Shown: positions 1 to 10,916 of the stretch, in pieces
Layout of the letters: every line of letters starts with the position of its first letter
Numbering within the stretch: position 1 is the stretch's first letter
Assembly (NCBI RefSeq): GCF_021605415.1
Contig: NZ_WKEQ01000022.1
Span: 1-64,000 of the forward strand
Reading direction: 5' to 3'
Source of the DNA: Pseudomonas syringae
GTDB taxonomy: Bacteria; Pseudomonadota; Gammaproteobacteria; Pseudomonadales; Pseudomonadaceae
DNA length: 64,000 bases
The notes under the pieces: generated by a model
The model's input: only the letters and a program-made list of their open reading frames with translations
Told to the model about the DNA's origin: nothing
Databases searched by the model: none
Program-made: the position numbers and the translations under genes

Positions 1-77
1 CGAACTCAGCAGTGAAACGATGCATCGCCGATGGTAGTGTGGGGTTTCCCCATGTGAGAGTAGGTCATCGTCAAGAT
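1..77 (+). rRNA. rrf: 5S ribosomal RNA, 3' part
   Basis: The window opens inside a 5S rRNA gene. The conserved core (the CGAAC...GTGAAACG loop region, then GCATCGCCGATGGTAGTGTG and the closing strand ending in TCGTCAAGAT) reads on the plus strand. Roughly the first 40 nucleotides lie left of the window. An rRNA operon therefore ends here. One base at position 10 is C where most gamma-proteobacterial 5S genes have A (CTCAG-A-AGTG). The exact 3' end is estimated from the helix that closes the molecule. Confidence 0.93.
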
Positions 78-86
78 TAAATTCCG

Positions 87-118
87 AAACCCCATTTGCG
101 AAAGCAGATGGGGTTTTG
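87..118 (+). terminator. Rho-independent terminator of the rRNA operon
   Basis: A stem AACCCCAT / ATGGGGTT with a short loop is followed by TTTTGTTTTG. It lies 10 bases after the 5S gene, as expected for the end of an rrn operon. Confidence 0.85.
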
Positions 119-290
119 TTTTGTCTGTAAAAAAATTCTCTCGCCTATCCGACGATCGCCAAGCTAACCGTTTGAGGAAATCGCCCTGAAGTAGCCGTGG
201 GTTTTTGATATGGTGCAGCTCGCTTTTTAATGGACTGATATCACGCCCACGGATCGGCGCCCATCTTTTTGTCAAAGAGTTGCTGCAGAA

Positions 291-2183
291 ATGCCTGAAC
301 CCATACCAATCAAGGATCACGAAAAAGAGACGCGCTTGGTCAACAAAAGACTCATCGCCTGCGCATTGCTGGTTTTCGCCATCAGCTGTGCGCTGGTGAT
401 ACGCCTGTACATTTTGCAGGTGGTTGAGTTCGACTATCACTCGACGATCTCCGAAAACAACCGCGTTCACGTCCTGCCAATCGCCCCCACTCGAGGTCTG
501 ATCTACGACCGAAACGGCGTTCTGCTCGCTGACAATCGCCCTAGCTACAACCTGACGATTACCCGCGAGCGCGCCACCGACGTCAATCAGGAGTTGGACG
601 AAGTCATAGACCTTTTGCATCTGCCAAGTGAAGAGCGCGCTGTCTTCGACAAGGCCATGAAGCAATCACGTCACCCCTTCACACCAGTGACGCTGTTCTA
701 CGAATTAACCGAAGAACAGATTGCCGTGCTCGCTGTAAATGAGTTCCGCTTGCCAGGGCTGGACGTTGAGCCGCAATTTGTCCGTGACTACCCATTTGGC
801 ACGCACTTCGCCCATTCGATAGGTTATGTGGGCCGTATTAATGAAAAGGAATCCAAGACCCTCGATTCGGTGGAGTACCGCGGTACCCAGTCAATCGGTA
901 AGACAGGCATCGAGCGATTCTATGAAGCGCAGTTGCACGGCCACGTAGGCTACGAAGAAGTCGAAACAAACGCTCAGGGCCGAGTCTTGAGGGTGCTTAA
1001 GCACACTGATCCAATTCCCGGCAAAAACATCGTGCTGAGTCTCGACGTCAAACTACAGGAGGCTGCCGAAGCTGCCCTGGGCGACCGCCGAGGTTCTGTG
1101 GTGGCACTCGATCCATCCACGGGCGAGGTATTGGCCATGGTCAGCAATCCGAGTTTTGACCCGAACCTGTTTGTGACCGGCATCAGCACCAAGCAATATT
1201 CCGCGCTACGCGACTCCATCGACCGACCGCTGTTCAACCGTGTATTACGCGGACTCTACGCACCTGGCTCGACCATCAAGCCAGAAGTGGCCATCGCTGG
1301 ACTCGATGCTGGCGTCGTGACGCCACAGACCCGCGTATTCGATCCCGGTTACTACCAACTACCGGACTTCGACCACAAGTACCGCAACTGGAACCACAGC
1401 GGTGATGGCTGGGTCGACATGGACGCCGCGATCATGCGCTCCAACGATACCTATTTTTATGACCTGGCCCACAAGCTCGGCATTGATCGCTTGCACGACT
1501 ACATGGCGATGTTCGGCCTTGGTGAGAAGGTTTCGCTGGACATGTTCGAAGAGTCCGCAGGGCTGATGCCGTCGCAGGCCTGGAAGCGCGCCACGCGCCG
1601 CCAGGCTTGGTTCCCCGGTGAAACGGTGATCCTCGGCATCGGCCAGGGTTACATGCAGGTCACGCCGCTGCAATTGGCCCAGGCCACGGCATTGATCGCC
1701 AACAAAGGTGTATGGAACCGTCCTCACCTGGCCAAGACTGTCGATGGTGTTGCACCGGTGGATGAGCACCCGATGCCGAATATTCTGCTGAAAGACCCCC
1801 GTGACTGGGAGCAAGTCAATCACGGCATGCAGATGGTGATGCATGACGCTCGCGGCATCGCCCGGGCAGCAGCAGCGGGCGCGCAGTATCGCATTGCCGG
1901 CAAAAGCGGCACCGCGCAGGTGGTCGCGATCAAACAAGGCGAGCGCTATAACCGCGAAAAAACCCTCGAACGCCATCGCGATAACGCCTTGTTCGTGGGA
2001 TTCGCTCCGGCCGAGCATCCAAAAATCGCCATTTCCGTCATGATCGAAAACGGTGAGGCGGGCGGTCGCGTCGCCGGCCCCGTAGTGCGTCAGATCATGG
2101 ATGCCTGGCTACTCGATCAGGACGGTCACCTCAAACCGGAGTACGCGGCACCGACCAAGGAACCGGGCGATCCTCACGTATAG
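291..2183 (+). CDS. mrdA: Penicillin-binding protein 2 (peptidoglycan transpeptidase)
   Basis: 630 residues, the usual length of PBP2, the monofunctional transpeptidase that crosslinks peptidoglycan during side-wall elongation together with RodA. One N-terminal membrane anchor (about residues 20-40) precedes the PBP dimerisation domain, which begins near the APTRGLIYDRNG motif. The transpeptidase domain carries all three active-site motifs: STIK with the nucleophilic serine near 327, SND near 384 and KSG near 538. No rodA, mltB or rlpA follows, unlike the classical mrd locus; the gene stands alone behind an rRNA operon. This fits the second mrdA copy that I recall in P. fluorescens-group genomes, but the paralogue cannot be seen here. 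The ribosome binding site is weak. Confidence 0.93.
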   Translation: MPEPIPIKDHEKETRLVNKRLIACALLVFAISCALVIRLYILQVVEFDYHSTISENNRVHVLPIAPTRGLIYDRNGVLLADNRPSYNLTITRERATDVNQELDEVIDLLHLPSEERAVFDKAMKQSRHPFTPVTLFYELTEEQIAVLAVNEFRLPGLDVEPQFVRDYPFGTHFAHSIGYVGRINEKESKTLDSVEYRGTQSIGKTGIERFYEAQLHGHVGYEEVETNAQGRVLRVLKHTDPIPGKNIVLSLDVKLQEAAEAALGDRRGSVVALDPSTGEVLAMVSNPSFDPNLFVTGISTKQYSALRDSIDRPLFNRVLRGLYAPGSTIKPEVAIAGLDAGVVTPQTRVFDPGYYQLPDFDHKYRNWNHSGDGWVDMDAAIMRSNDTYFYDLAHKLGIDRLHDYMAMFGLGEKVSLDMFEESAGLMPSQAWKRATRRQAWFPGETVILGIGQGYMQVTPLQLAQATALIANKGVWNRPHLAKTVDGVAPVDEHPMPNILLKDPRDWEQVNHGMQMVMHDARGIARAAAAGAQYRIAGKSGTAQVVAIKQGERYNREKTLERHRDNALFVGFAPAEHPKIAISVMIENGEAGGRVAGPVVRQIMDAWLLDQDGHLKPEYAAPTKEPGDPHV

Positions 2184-2192
2184 ACCGCTCAG

Positions 2193-2357
2193 CTACTGAA
2201 CCGTCAGACATGCCTGCAAGCGTTCGATGAACAGCTTCTCGGCGCGGCGCATGCGCTGGTCGCGGTTCCACAGCAGATGAATGTCCACATCCGCGATCCC
2301 TTCGCGAGGCGGCAGGCACCAGAGCAAGCCGCTCTCGTTGAGTTTTATGTGATCTGA
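2193..2357 (-). pseudogene. LysR-family regulator, C-terminal remnant
   Basis: Reading the minus strand without any start codon gives about 55 residues ending at a TAG at 2193-2195. They include LNESGLLWCLPP, ADVDIHLLWNRDQRMRRAEK and an ending FIERLQACLTVQ. This is the typical end of a LysR-type regulator, where the effector domain finishes with a 'hLxW..d..ms.a...F.d.L' pattern. Homology stops near 2357, just where a palindromic repeat begins, and no DNA-binding domain is present. The gene has lost about 80 percent of its length. The family assignment rests on pattern recognition only. Confidence 0.6.
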
Positions 2358-2366
2358 CGCGCCGCT

Positions 2367-2386
2367 ATCGCTGGCTTGCCAGCGAT
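2367..2386. repeat. REP-like palindrome
   Basis: A perfect 8-bp stem ATCGCTGG / CCAGCGAT with loop CTTG, followed by GAGG. This matches the core of Pseudomonas REP elements; a related core (GCTGGCGATGAGG) occurs at 9165-9177. It sits at the broken end of the LysR remnant. Confidence 0.6.
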
Positions 2387-2409
2387 GAGGCCATATAAAT
2401 TCCAGAAAA

Positions 2410-2814
2410 TCAGGCTCCAGGCACCGGGCAAGTCATATCACCCTCCTCACACTTCAAATACCGCTTCAGCGCCTCGACCCGCACTTTGGTCACGCTCGTC
2501 ATACAGCTGCTGTAAATCAACGGATAAACACTACCGCCGGCTACCCCCGAAGCGGAGAACTTGCACTCGGCATCACGAAAACCAAGCCACGCCCTCTGCG
2601 CACTGACCAGCAACTTTTTGCCGTCGGGATTGTTCTTCAAGCGCCCGGTGATCTGCTGATACACCGTGTTCAGCTCCTTGTCCGCCGCTTTGTAATCCTC
2701 CCCTGCGCATTGATTCATCGTCGCTTGGTCACTGGCGTTGGCACAATCGACGGCGGCATGGGCGAGGGGGGTGAAAAGCAGTAGCGTCAGGGCCAGGAGG
2801 ATGCGTGGGGACAT
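2410..2814 (-). CDS. DUF1311 / LprI-like secreted protein
   Basis: The protein begins MSPRILLALTLLLFTPLAHA, a clear Sec signal peptide, so the start at 2814 is preferred over an upstream in-frame ATG at 2847 that would bury it. The mature part is about 115 residues. It has the family hallmarks: DCANASDQATMNQCA near the N-terminus, the Y.AAD.ELN..Y motif, and a W..FRD..C segment, with four further cysteines that could form disulfides. DUF1311 includes mycobacterial LprI, a lysozyme inhibitor; a lysozyme-inhibitor role here is only an inference from that relative. Expected location is the periplasm. Confidence 0.8.
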   Translation of the reverse strand: MSPRILLALTLLLFTPLAHAAVDCANASDQATMNQCAGEDYKAADKELNTVYQQITGRLKNNPDGKKLLVSAQRAWLGFRDAECKFSASGVAGGSVYPLIYSSCMTSVTKVRVEALKRYLKCEEGDMTCPVPGA

Positions 2815-2868
2815 GGGGATCTCGCTGTCGGCATTGAAAACGTCCATCAGTGTAGCGTTTTGCTCTTT

Positions 2869-3789
2869 TTACTGGGATTCACTTTGCTGGGATGATTCGA
2901 ACAACCGCTCAGCCGTTTGTGCGATGTCTGTACCGTCGTGCAATTTCGCCAGCCACTCGCTGGGAATCGCCTTGATCCCATAATGCGCACCGGCCAGTTG
3001 GCCGACGATAGCAGCGGTGGTATCCGCATCATCGCCGAGGTTGGCGGCTTGCAGGATTGCACCGGCAAAATCGTCGGTGTGATGAAAACACCACAAGGCC
3101 GCTTCCAAGGATTCGATGCAATAGCCGCCGCCTCGAATCTGTGTAATCGGCTTTTCAAGATAATCGCCCCGAGCAATGGCGGCGACTTTGGGTTCAGAAA
3201 ATGATGTCGACAGGTGTTGGCGCAGATCTGCTTTTTCGGCACCACGCAATGCGGTGGCGATCAGTCCGGCGAAGAGCTGACAACACTGGATCGCTTCCGG
3301 TGCCGCGTGAGTGGTTCGCGAGCTGTCGGCGGCGAATCGTTGGATTCGCTGCTCGTCGGGAAAGAAAAAAAGAATCACGGGCGCCAGGCGCATCAACGAG
3401 CCATTCCCTGCACTCATCGGATCTGTGGAACCGGCGAACGGCTCACCGGTTTGCTGGTAGCGGATCAGCGCCTGGCTGACGGTCATGCCAATGTCGAAGC
3501 ATTGTCCGGTCGAACTCAGATACCCCCATTGCCACCAATTGAGGTAGCGGCCCATTTGATCGGCCGCGTTGAAGGCGTTTTTTGTCAGCAGGCTTTCAGC
3601 CAGACACAGCGCCATCGAGGTATCGTCTGTCCATTGACCGGGTTGTAGGTTGAACGGGCCGCCGCCAACCATGTCGGTCAATGGCATGAAGGATCCACGG
3701 GGCTTGAACTCTAGAGTCGTCCCGACCGCATCACCACAAGCCAGGCCCAGTAGGGCGCCGTGATAGCGTTCGGCAAGAGAGGGTGGCAT
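2869..3789 (-). CDS. ADP-ribosylglycohydrolase family protein
   Basis: 306 residues, full length for the ADP-ribosylglycohydrolase (DraG/ARH) family, which removes ADP-ribose from proteins or small molecules using two magnesium ions. Metal-binding motifs are visible at both ends: GLACGDAVG near residue 15, WTDDTSM near 53-59, and the C-terminal GDDADTTAAIVGQLAGA near 250. The start has an AAGGATG ribosome binding site. No nitrogenase or DraT partner is nearby, so the classical nitrogenase-reactivating role is unlikely; the substrate is unknown. The gene is monocistronic or weakly coupled to the LprI-like gene 54 bases downstream. Confidence 0.88.
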   Translation of the reverse strand: MPPSLAERYHGALLGLACGDAVGTTLEFKPRGSFMPLTDMVGGGPFNLQPGQWTDDTSMALCLAESLLTKNAFNAADQMGRYLNWWQWGYLSSTGQCFDIGMTVSQALIRYQQTGEPFAGSTDPMSAGNGSLMRLAPVILFFFPDEQRIQRFAADSSRTTHAAPEAIQCCQLFAGLIATALRGAEKADLRQHLSTSFSEPKVAAIARGDYLEKPITQIRGGGYCIESLEAALWCFHHTDDFAGAILQAANLGDDADTTAAIVGQLAGAHYGIKAIPSEWLAKLHDGTDIAQTAERLFESSQQSESQ

Positions 3790-3986
3790 GAATCATCCTT
3801 TTTTCGTTTGATTGCGGTTTGAACCCTAACAGTTTTACGGTGTGGGTTCGCGCACGCCATGACCGTATCGACAGGAAAAATGAGGCCGCGTGTTTCGCCG
3901 TTAATCGTCAACGACTGCCGCTTTGATACAACTTCGCATTGGACATGTGGTCATACAAGCCTAGTGTTCAGAACAGGAGGTGTCGT

Positions 3987-4475
3987 ATGAAACCAGTACC
4001 TAACAGTTTCGAACGCAAGATCATGCTCAAGGCGTCGCGCCCGCATGTCTGGCGGGCGTTGGTTGATGCCGAAGCGTTCGGCCAGTGGTTTGGCGTGGCT
4101 CTGGAGGATCGACGCTTCATTGCCGGCGAGTGGACGCAAGGGCAGGTGACGTATCCCGGTTATGAACACGTGTTGTGGAATGTGCTGGTCGAACGGGTCG
4201 AGCCGCAGCAATTGTTCTCGTTTCGCTGGCACCCGTACGCGGTGAACCCGAAGATCGACTACTCCCAGGAGCCGACCACGCTGGTCAAGTTCGAGCTGGA
4301 AGACTTTAACGGCGAAACCCTGCTCAAGGTGTCCGAGTCCGGTTTTGCGCATATTCCTGATATTCGCCAGAAAGAGGCGTATTACATGGACAGCCGGGGT
4401 TGGGAAGAGCAACTCGGCAGGCTTGAGCATTTCCTTGTCGAAAGCGCCAAGGCGCGGGAGCGCGAGCAGGAGTGA
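3987..4475 (+). CDS. SRPBCC / AHSA1-like ligand-binding domain protein
   Basis: 162 residues with the AHSA1 pattern of the START-like superfamily: an N-terminal strand ERKIMLKASRPHVWRALVD, then FGQWFGV, a central W..V.....P...FSFRW segment and a C-terminal long helix starting GWEEQLGRLE. The fold forms a hydrophobic pocket; substrate unknown. The start at 3987 is set by an AGGAGG box 6 bases upstream; an in-frame ATG at 3939 has none. Such genes often follow an ArsR-type repressor, but no such gene is present here. Confidence 0.85.
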   Translation: MKPVPNSFERKIMLKASRPHVWRALVDAEAFGQWFGVALEDRRFIAGEWTQGQVTYPGYEHVLWNVLVERVEPQQLFSFRWHPYAVNPKIDYSQEPTTLVKFELEDFNGETLLKVSESGFAHIPDIRQKEAYYMDSRGWEEQLGRLEHFLVESAKAREREQE

Positions 4476-4680
4476 ATGGTCAATGCCTGACACGTATAAG
4501 GGTTTTCGGAAGGGCGCGAATGGCGAATGTCTTACACGCGATGGTAGCTATGTCGACTATTGCCGATTGGATCCCAAGCGTAATCTAGCCACATCAACTG
4601 AAGCACAGGGAGTGCTTCAGGATCACGGATGATCGACCAAGCAAGGATGGCGACCGACAGGGAGTCGTAATGGTCTTGGG
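4476..4680. other. Intergenic stretch with one weak small reading frame
   Basis: A 49-codon frame (4483-4632, plus strand) begins MPDTYKGFRKG with an AGGAG 10 bases upstream, but its codon choice is unlike the neighbours and no family was recognised. A hairpin CTGAAGCAC / GTGCTTCAG lies inside it at about 4599-4621 without a T-run. I do not call a gene here. Confidence 0.3.
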
Positions 4681-4706
4681 AAAACCCGCTTCGGCGGGTT
4701 TTTTTT
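4681..4706 (+). terminator. Rho-independent terminator
   Basis: AAAACCCGC-TTCG-GCGGGTTTTTTTT: an 8-bp stem with a stable TTCG tetraloop and an eight-T tail. The A-run on the left means it could also act for acnA on the other strand. Confidence 0.85.
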
Positions 4707-4722
4707 CGCCTGCAGGAAGTGG

Positions 4723-4763
4723 CCCGTGTGTAGGAGCAGCCTGCGGCCGCTCCTACACACGGG
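4723..4763. repeat. Long perfect inverted repeat
   Basis: Two 15-base arms, CCCGTGTGTAGGAGC and its exact complement, flank an 11-base loop. It ends 7 bases before the acnA stop codon. The GTAGGAGC core recurs in repeats at 41207-41273 and 50014-50083, so this is a dispersed repeat rather than a dedicated terminator. Confidence 0.75.
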
Positions 4764-4770
4764 GTAGCAT

Positions 4771-7512
<2,742 letters not shown>

Positions 7513-7732
7513 TGCGATCACTCCTTTGAGTCCGCACGGCTACGGACTGGGGAACGGACAGAGCTTTCAAACTAGCCCTGTTTTAGGTAGCTGGCTAATA
7601 ACTGGACTCTATCGACAAGTCCAAGGTTCCGATCTCGGTTATCATGCGCCGGTTTTCGTGACAGGCATTGCTTCAATGCAAGGCTTGGGCATCGCGCAGG
7701 GCCGAATGATCGCCCCGCGCCCAGGAGTAAGA

Positions 7733-8806
7733 ATGAACACCCTCTTTATGCATTGCCGACCTGGTTTCGAAGGCGAAGTCTGTTCCGAGATTTCCGACCT
7801 TGCCGCGCAATTGAACGTGTCAGGCTACGCCAAGGCCAAAACCGCCACCGCGTGCGCCGAATTTGTCTGCACCGAAGCAGACGGCGCCGAACGCCTGATG
7901 CGCGGCCAGCGCTTCGCCGAGCTGATCTTCCCGCGCCAATGGGCGCGCGGTGTCTTCATTGATCTGCCGGAAACCGACCGCATCAGCGTGATCCTCGCGC
8001 ACATGGCCGATTTTCCGGTGTGCGGCAGTCTGTGGCTGGAAGTCGTGGACACCAATGACGGCAAGGAACTGTCGAATTTCTGCAAGAAGTTCGAAGGCCC
8101 GTTGCGCAAGGCCCTGACCGGTGCCGGCAAGTTGATCGAAGACGACAGCAAGCCGCGTCTGCTGCTGACCTTCAAGAGCGGTCGCGAAGTGTTTCTGGGC
8201 ATGGCCGACGCGGGTAACTCGGCGATGTGGCCAATGGGCATTCCGCGTCTGAAGTTCCCGCGCGAGGCGCCGAGCCGTTCGACGTTGAAGCTGGAAGAGG
8301 CGTGGCACCACTTCATTCCGCGTGATCAGTGGGAAGATCGTTTGCACAGCGACATGACTGGTGTCGATCTCGGCGCCGCGCCGGGCGGCTGGACTTGGCA
8401 ACTGGTCAACCGCGGCATGCTGGTGACCGCCATCGACAACGGCCCGATGGCCGAAAGCCTGATGGACACCGGACTGGTGCAGCACCTGATGGCCGATGGC
8501 TTCACCTTCAAACCGAAGCAGCCGGTGGACTGGATGGTCTGCGACATCGTCGAGAAGCCGGCGCGCAACGCCGCGATGCTTGAAGAGTGGATCGGCGAAG
8601 GCCATTGCCGCGAGGCGGTAGTCAATCTCAAGTTGCCGATGAAGCAGCGTTACGCCGAAGTGAAACGTTTGCTGGAACGCATCGCCGACGGGTTCAAGGC
8701 GCGGGGCATTAAGGTCGATATCGGTTGCAAACAGCTGTACCACGACCGCGAGGAAGTGACTTGTCATCTGCGCCGGCATGACATCAAAAAGACCAAGTCC
8801 CGCTGA
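7733..8806 (+). CDS. rlmM: 23S rRNA 2'-O-ribose methyltransferase RlmM
   Basis: 357 residues. RlmM methylates the ribose of C2498 in 23S rRNA using S-adenosylmethionine. An N-terminal THUMP-like region is followed by an RrmJ-type Rossmann domain with the SAM-binding motif DLGAAPGGWTWQL near residue 215 and a catalytic K-D-K-E arrangement including VCDIVEKP and VNLKLPMKQRY. The start follows a CAGGAG box (7722-7727); a much longer upstream open frame has no such signal and overlaps acnA. It is followed by tusA 68 bases downstream, so the two may be co-transcribed. Confidence 0.94.
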   Translation: MNTLFMHCRPGFEGEVCSEISDLAAQLNVSGYAKAKTATACAEFVCTEADGAERLMRGQRFAELIFPRQWARGVFIDLPETDRISVILAHMADFPVCGSLWLEVVDTNDGKELSNFCKKFEGPLRKALTGAGKLIEDDSKPRLLLTFKSGREVFLGMADAGNSAMWPMGIPRLKFPREAPSRSTLKLEEAWHHFIPRDQWEDRLHSDMTGVDLGAAPGGWTWQLVNRGMLVTAIDNGPMAESLMDTGLVQHLMADGFTFKPKQPVDWMVCDIVEKPARNAAMLEEWIGEGHCREAVVNLKLPMKQRYAEVKRLLERIADGFKARGIKVDIGCKQLYHDREEVTCHLRRHDIKKTKSR

Positions 8807-8874
8807 TCCCCAGGGTAAGGGTGACGATACACCCGGCAATACGCGACAATGCCGGCCAGTTTCAGGAGTGAGTC

Positions 8875-9126
8875 ATGAGTGAAATGATCGATGCCCCCGT
8901 CGATGGCACCCTCGATGCCACCGGCCTTAATTGCCCGGAACCGGTGATGATGCTGCACCAGCATATTCGCGACCTGGCGCCCGGCGGACTACTCAAGGTG
9001 ATCGCCACCGATCCCTCGACCCGTCGCGACATCCCGAAATTCTGCGTGTTTCTCGACCATGAACTGGTAGGGCAGCACGAAGAGGCCGGAACCTATCTGT
9101 ACTGGATCCGCAAAAAAGACGCGTGA
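8875..9126 (+). CDS. tusA: Sulfurtransferase TusA
   Basis: 83 residues. TusA accepts sulfur from IscS as a cysteine persulfide and passes it to TusBCD(E) for 2-thiouridine formation in tRNA; in Pseudomonas it also has broader sulfur-trafficking roles. The diagnostic motif LDATGLNCPEPVMML carries the active cysteine near residue 22, followed by the DPSTRRDIPKFC helix. CAGGAGTG precedes the ATG. It lies behind rlmM, another RNA-modification gene. Confidence 0.93.
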   Translation: MSEMIDAPVDGTLDATGLNCPEPVMMLHQHIRDLAPGGLLKVIATDPSTRRDIPKFCVFLDHELVGQHEEAGTYLYWIRKKDA

Positions 9127-9150
9127 GCCTCAGGCAATGTAAAAACAACG

Positions 9151-9236
9151 GTGCGAGCCAGCCTGCTGGCGATGAGGCAATCCGATCAACACAATGTTGA
9201 CTGATTGGCCGCCATCGCCAGCAAACTGGCTCGCAC
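9151..9236. repeat. Pair of inverted REP-like elements
   Basis: The outer arms GTGCGAGCCAG and CTGGCTCGCAC are complementary and each is joined to a GCTGGCGATG core (right arm as its complement). The spacer of about 40 bases holds CAACACAATGTTG. This doublet arrangement is the REPIN form described in P. fluorescens. It lies between convergent tusA and the MATE gene and could fold into one long hairpin. Confidence 0.8.
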
Positions 9237-9258
9237 TTTTTTGCCTCGAATAAAAGAC

Positions 9259-10683
9259 TCAGCCCATTGAACGACTGATCCGGATCCGCTTGCGCGCACT
9301 GCGAGTCAGTCGGATCGACAGCATCACCGCCGCGCAACTCAGACCGACAATCAAACCCTGCCACAAACCGCTTGGGCCACGCGGTTCGCCGAGCCAGTCG
9401 GTGAGGCCGAGGGCGTAACCCACCGGCAAACCAATGCCCCAATACGCAAACAGAGTCAGGATCATCGTCACCCGGGTGTCCTGATACCCGCGCAGGGCGC
9501 CGGCAGCGGTGACCTGGATCGCGTCGGAGAACTGGAACAGCGCCGAGTAGACAATCAGCATCGCCGCAATGTGAATCACCGTCGGGTCGGCGGTGTAGAT
9601 CGACGCGATGGGCTCGCGCAGCAACAGCATCATGCTCGCTGACAGGCAGGCGTAGGCCAGCGCCGTGCCCATGCCGACACCGGCGGCGAAGCGTGCTTCA
9701 CGCGGCTCTTCACGGCCCAGCGCCTGGCCGACCCGCACCGTCACGGCCATGCCCAGCGAATAAGGAATCATGAATACCAGCGAACTGACATTCAGCGCAA
9801 TCTGGTGCCCGGCTACAACGGTCGCGCCAAGGCTGCCGATCAGCAGCGCGATCACGGCGAAGATGCTCGACTCGGCAAACACCGCGATGCCGATCGGCAG
9901 ACCGATGGCCAGCAGGCGTTTGATCACGGCCCATTGCGGCCAGTCGAAACGGTTGAACAGTTCGCTCGAACGATAGGCCGGTGCCCAGCGCTCATAACCG
10001 GCAAGCCCCAGCGCCATCACCCACATCACAATCGCCGTGGCCCAGCCGCAGCCGACGCCGCCCATGGCCGGCACACCGAAGTGGCCATAGATAAAGATGT
10101 AATTGAGCGGAATATTCAGCGCCAGACCGCACAGCCCCAGCACCATCGCCGGCCGTGTACGCCCGAGGCCATCGCTGAAGCAGCGCAGCACGTGATAAAA
10201 CGCCACCGCCGGCAAACCGCTGGCGATGCCGTGCAGGTATTGCATGCATGGGCCGATCAGTTCCGGGTCGACTTTCATCAGATGCAGAATCGGTTCGGCG
10301 CTAATCAGCATGGTGGTCGCGATCAACCCCACGACGAGCGCCAGCCACAAGGCTTGGCGGACGATCGGGCCGATCTCGCCGTGGTTGCCGGCGCCGTAAC
10401 GTTGGGCGACTTTCGGTGTGGTCGCCAGCAACGTGCCGGTCATCAGCAGGAAGACCGGCACCCAGATCGAATTGCCTAACGCCACCGCCGCAAGATCCTT
10501 TGGCCCCACGCGCCCTGCCATCACTGCATCGACGAAGCCCATGGCAGTGGTCGCCAGTTGCGCGATGATGATCGGCAGCGCCAGGGCGAGCAGGTTTTTG
10601 AGCTCCAGGCGAATCCGCGCGGGGCGGGTGAGGGAAATGGCAGAAGGGCGGTCAGTTACGGAATTCACAGGCAAAGCGTCCAC
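9259..10683 (-). CDS. norM: MATE-family multidrug efflux pump (NorM/PmpM type)
   Basis: About 474 residues with twelve hydrophobic segments and the MATE pattern: LALPIIIAQLATTAMGFVDAVMAGRVG at the N-terminus (first helix pair) and the internal repeat LLAIGLPIGIAVFAESSIFA near residue 250. These inner-membrane pumps export cationic drugs in exchange for H+ or Na+; P. aeruginosa PmpM is H+-coupled. The start is uncertain: a GTG at 10683 and an in-frame GTG at 10668 are both possible and neither has a strong ribosome binding site. Divergent from pdxB, with a long inverted repeat between them. Confidence 0.88.
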   Translation of the reverse strand: MDALPVNSVTDRPSAISLTRPARIRLELKNLLALALPIIIAQLATTAMGFVDAVMAGRVGPKDLAAVALGNSIWVPVFLLMTGTLLATTPKVAQRYGAGNHGEIGPIVRQALWLALVVGLIATTMLISAEPILHLMKVDPELIGPCMQYLHGIASGLPAVAFYHVLRCFSDGLGRTRPAMVLGLCGLALNIPLNYIFIYGHFGVPAMGGVGCGWATAIVMWVMALGLAGYERWAPAYRSSELFNRFDWPQWAVIKRLLAIGLPIGIAVFAESSIFAVIALLIGSLGATVVAGHQIALNVSSLVFMIPYSLGMAVTVRVGQALGREEPREARFAAGVGMGTALAYACLSASMMLLLREPIASIYTADPTVIHIAAMLIVYSALFQFSDAIQVTAAGALRGYQDTRVTMILTLFAYWGIGLPVGYALGLTDWLGEPRGPSGLWQGLIVGLSCAAVMLSIRLTRSARKRIRISRSMG

Positions 10684-10805
10684 GAAGGTTAATGCGCAAA
10701 GCGGGGAATTCTACGCCGCTGACGCATCGGTCAGGAAAAATCCTCTGTTAGCGATTTGTAAGCGTTTTCGTGCTGCGCGGCTAGGCGGATTTACACGTCC
10801 CCATG

Positions 10806-10880
10806 GAGCTGCCGAAGGCTGCGATCTTTTGATCTTGATCTACAAATGCAAAATCAAAAGATCGCAGCCTTCGGCAGCTC
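10806..10880. repeat. 28-bp-arm inverted repeat
   Basis: Two perfectly complementary 28-base arms (10806-10833 and 10853-10880), with core GCCGAAGGCTGCGATCTTTT, flank a 19-base loop. Partial copies of the arm occur at 12064-12075, 32538-32556 and 51606-51621. It sits in the divergent norM-pdxB region, 36 bases before the pdxB start, so it is likely inside or next to the pdxB leader. Confidence 0.85.
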
Positions 10881-10916
10881 AGTTAAACTGCCTGCCCGCC
10901 AAAGGAGCCTCCTGCC

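Noticed and set aside
4483..4632. 49-codon small gene after the SRPBCC gene
   Set aside because: The ribosome binding site is too far (10 bases), codon use is atypical, and a hairpin lies inside the frame.
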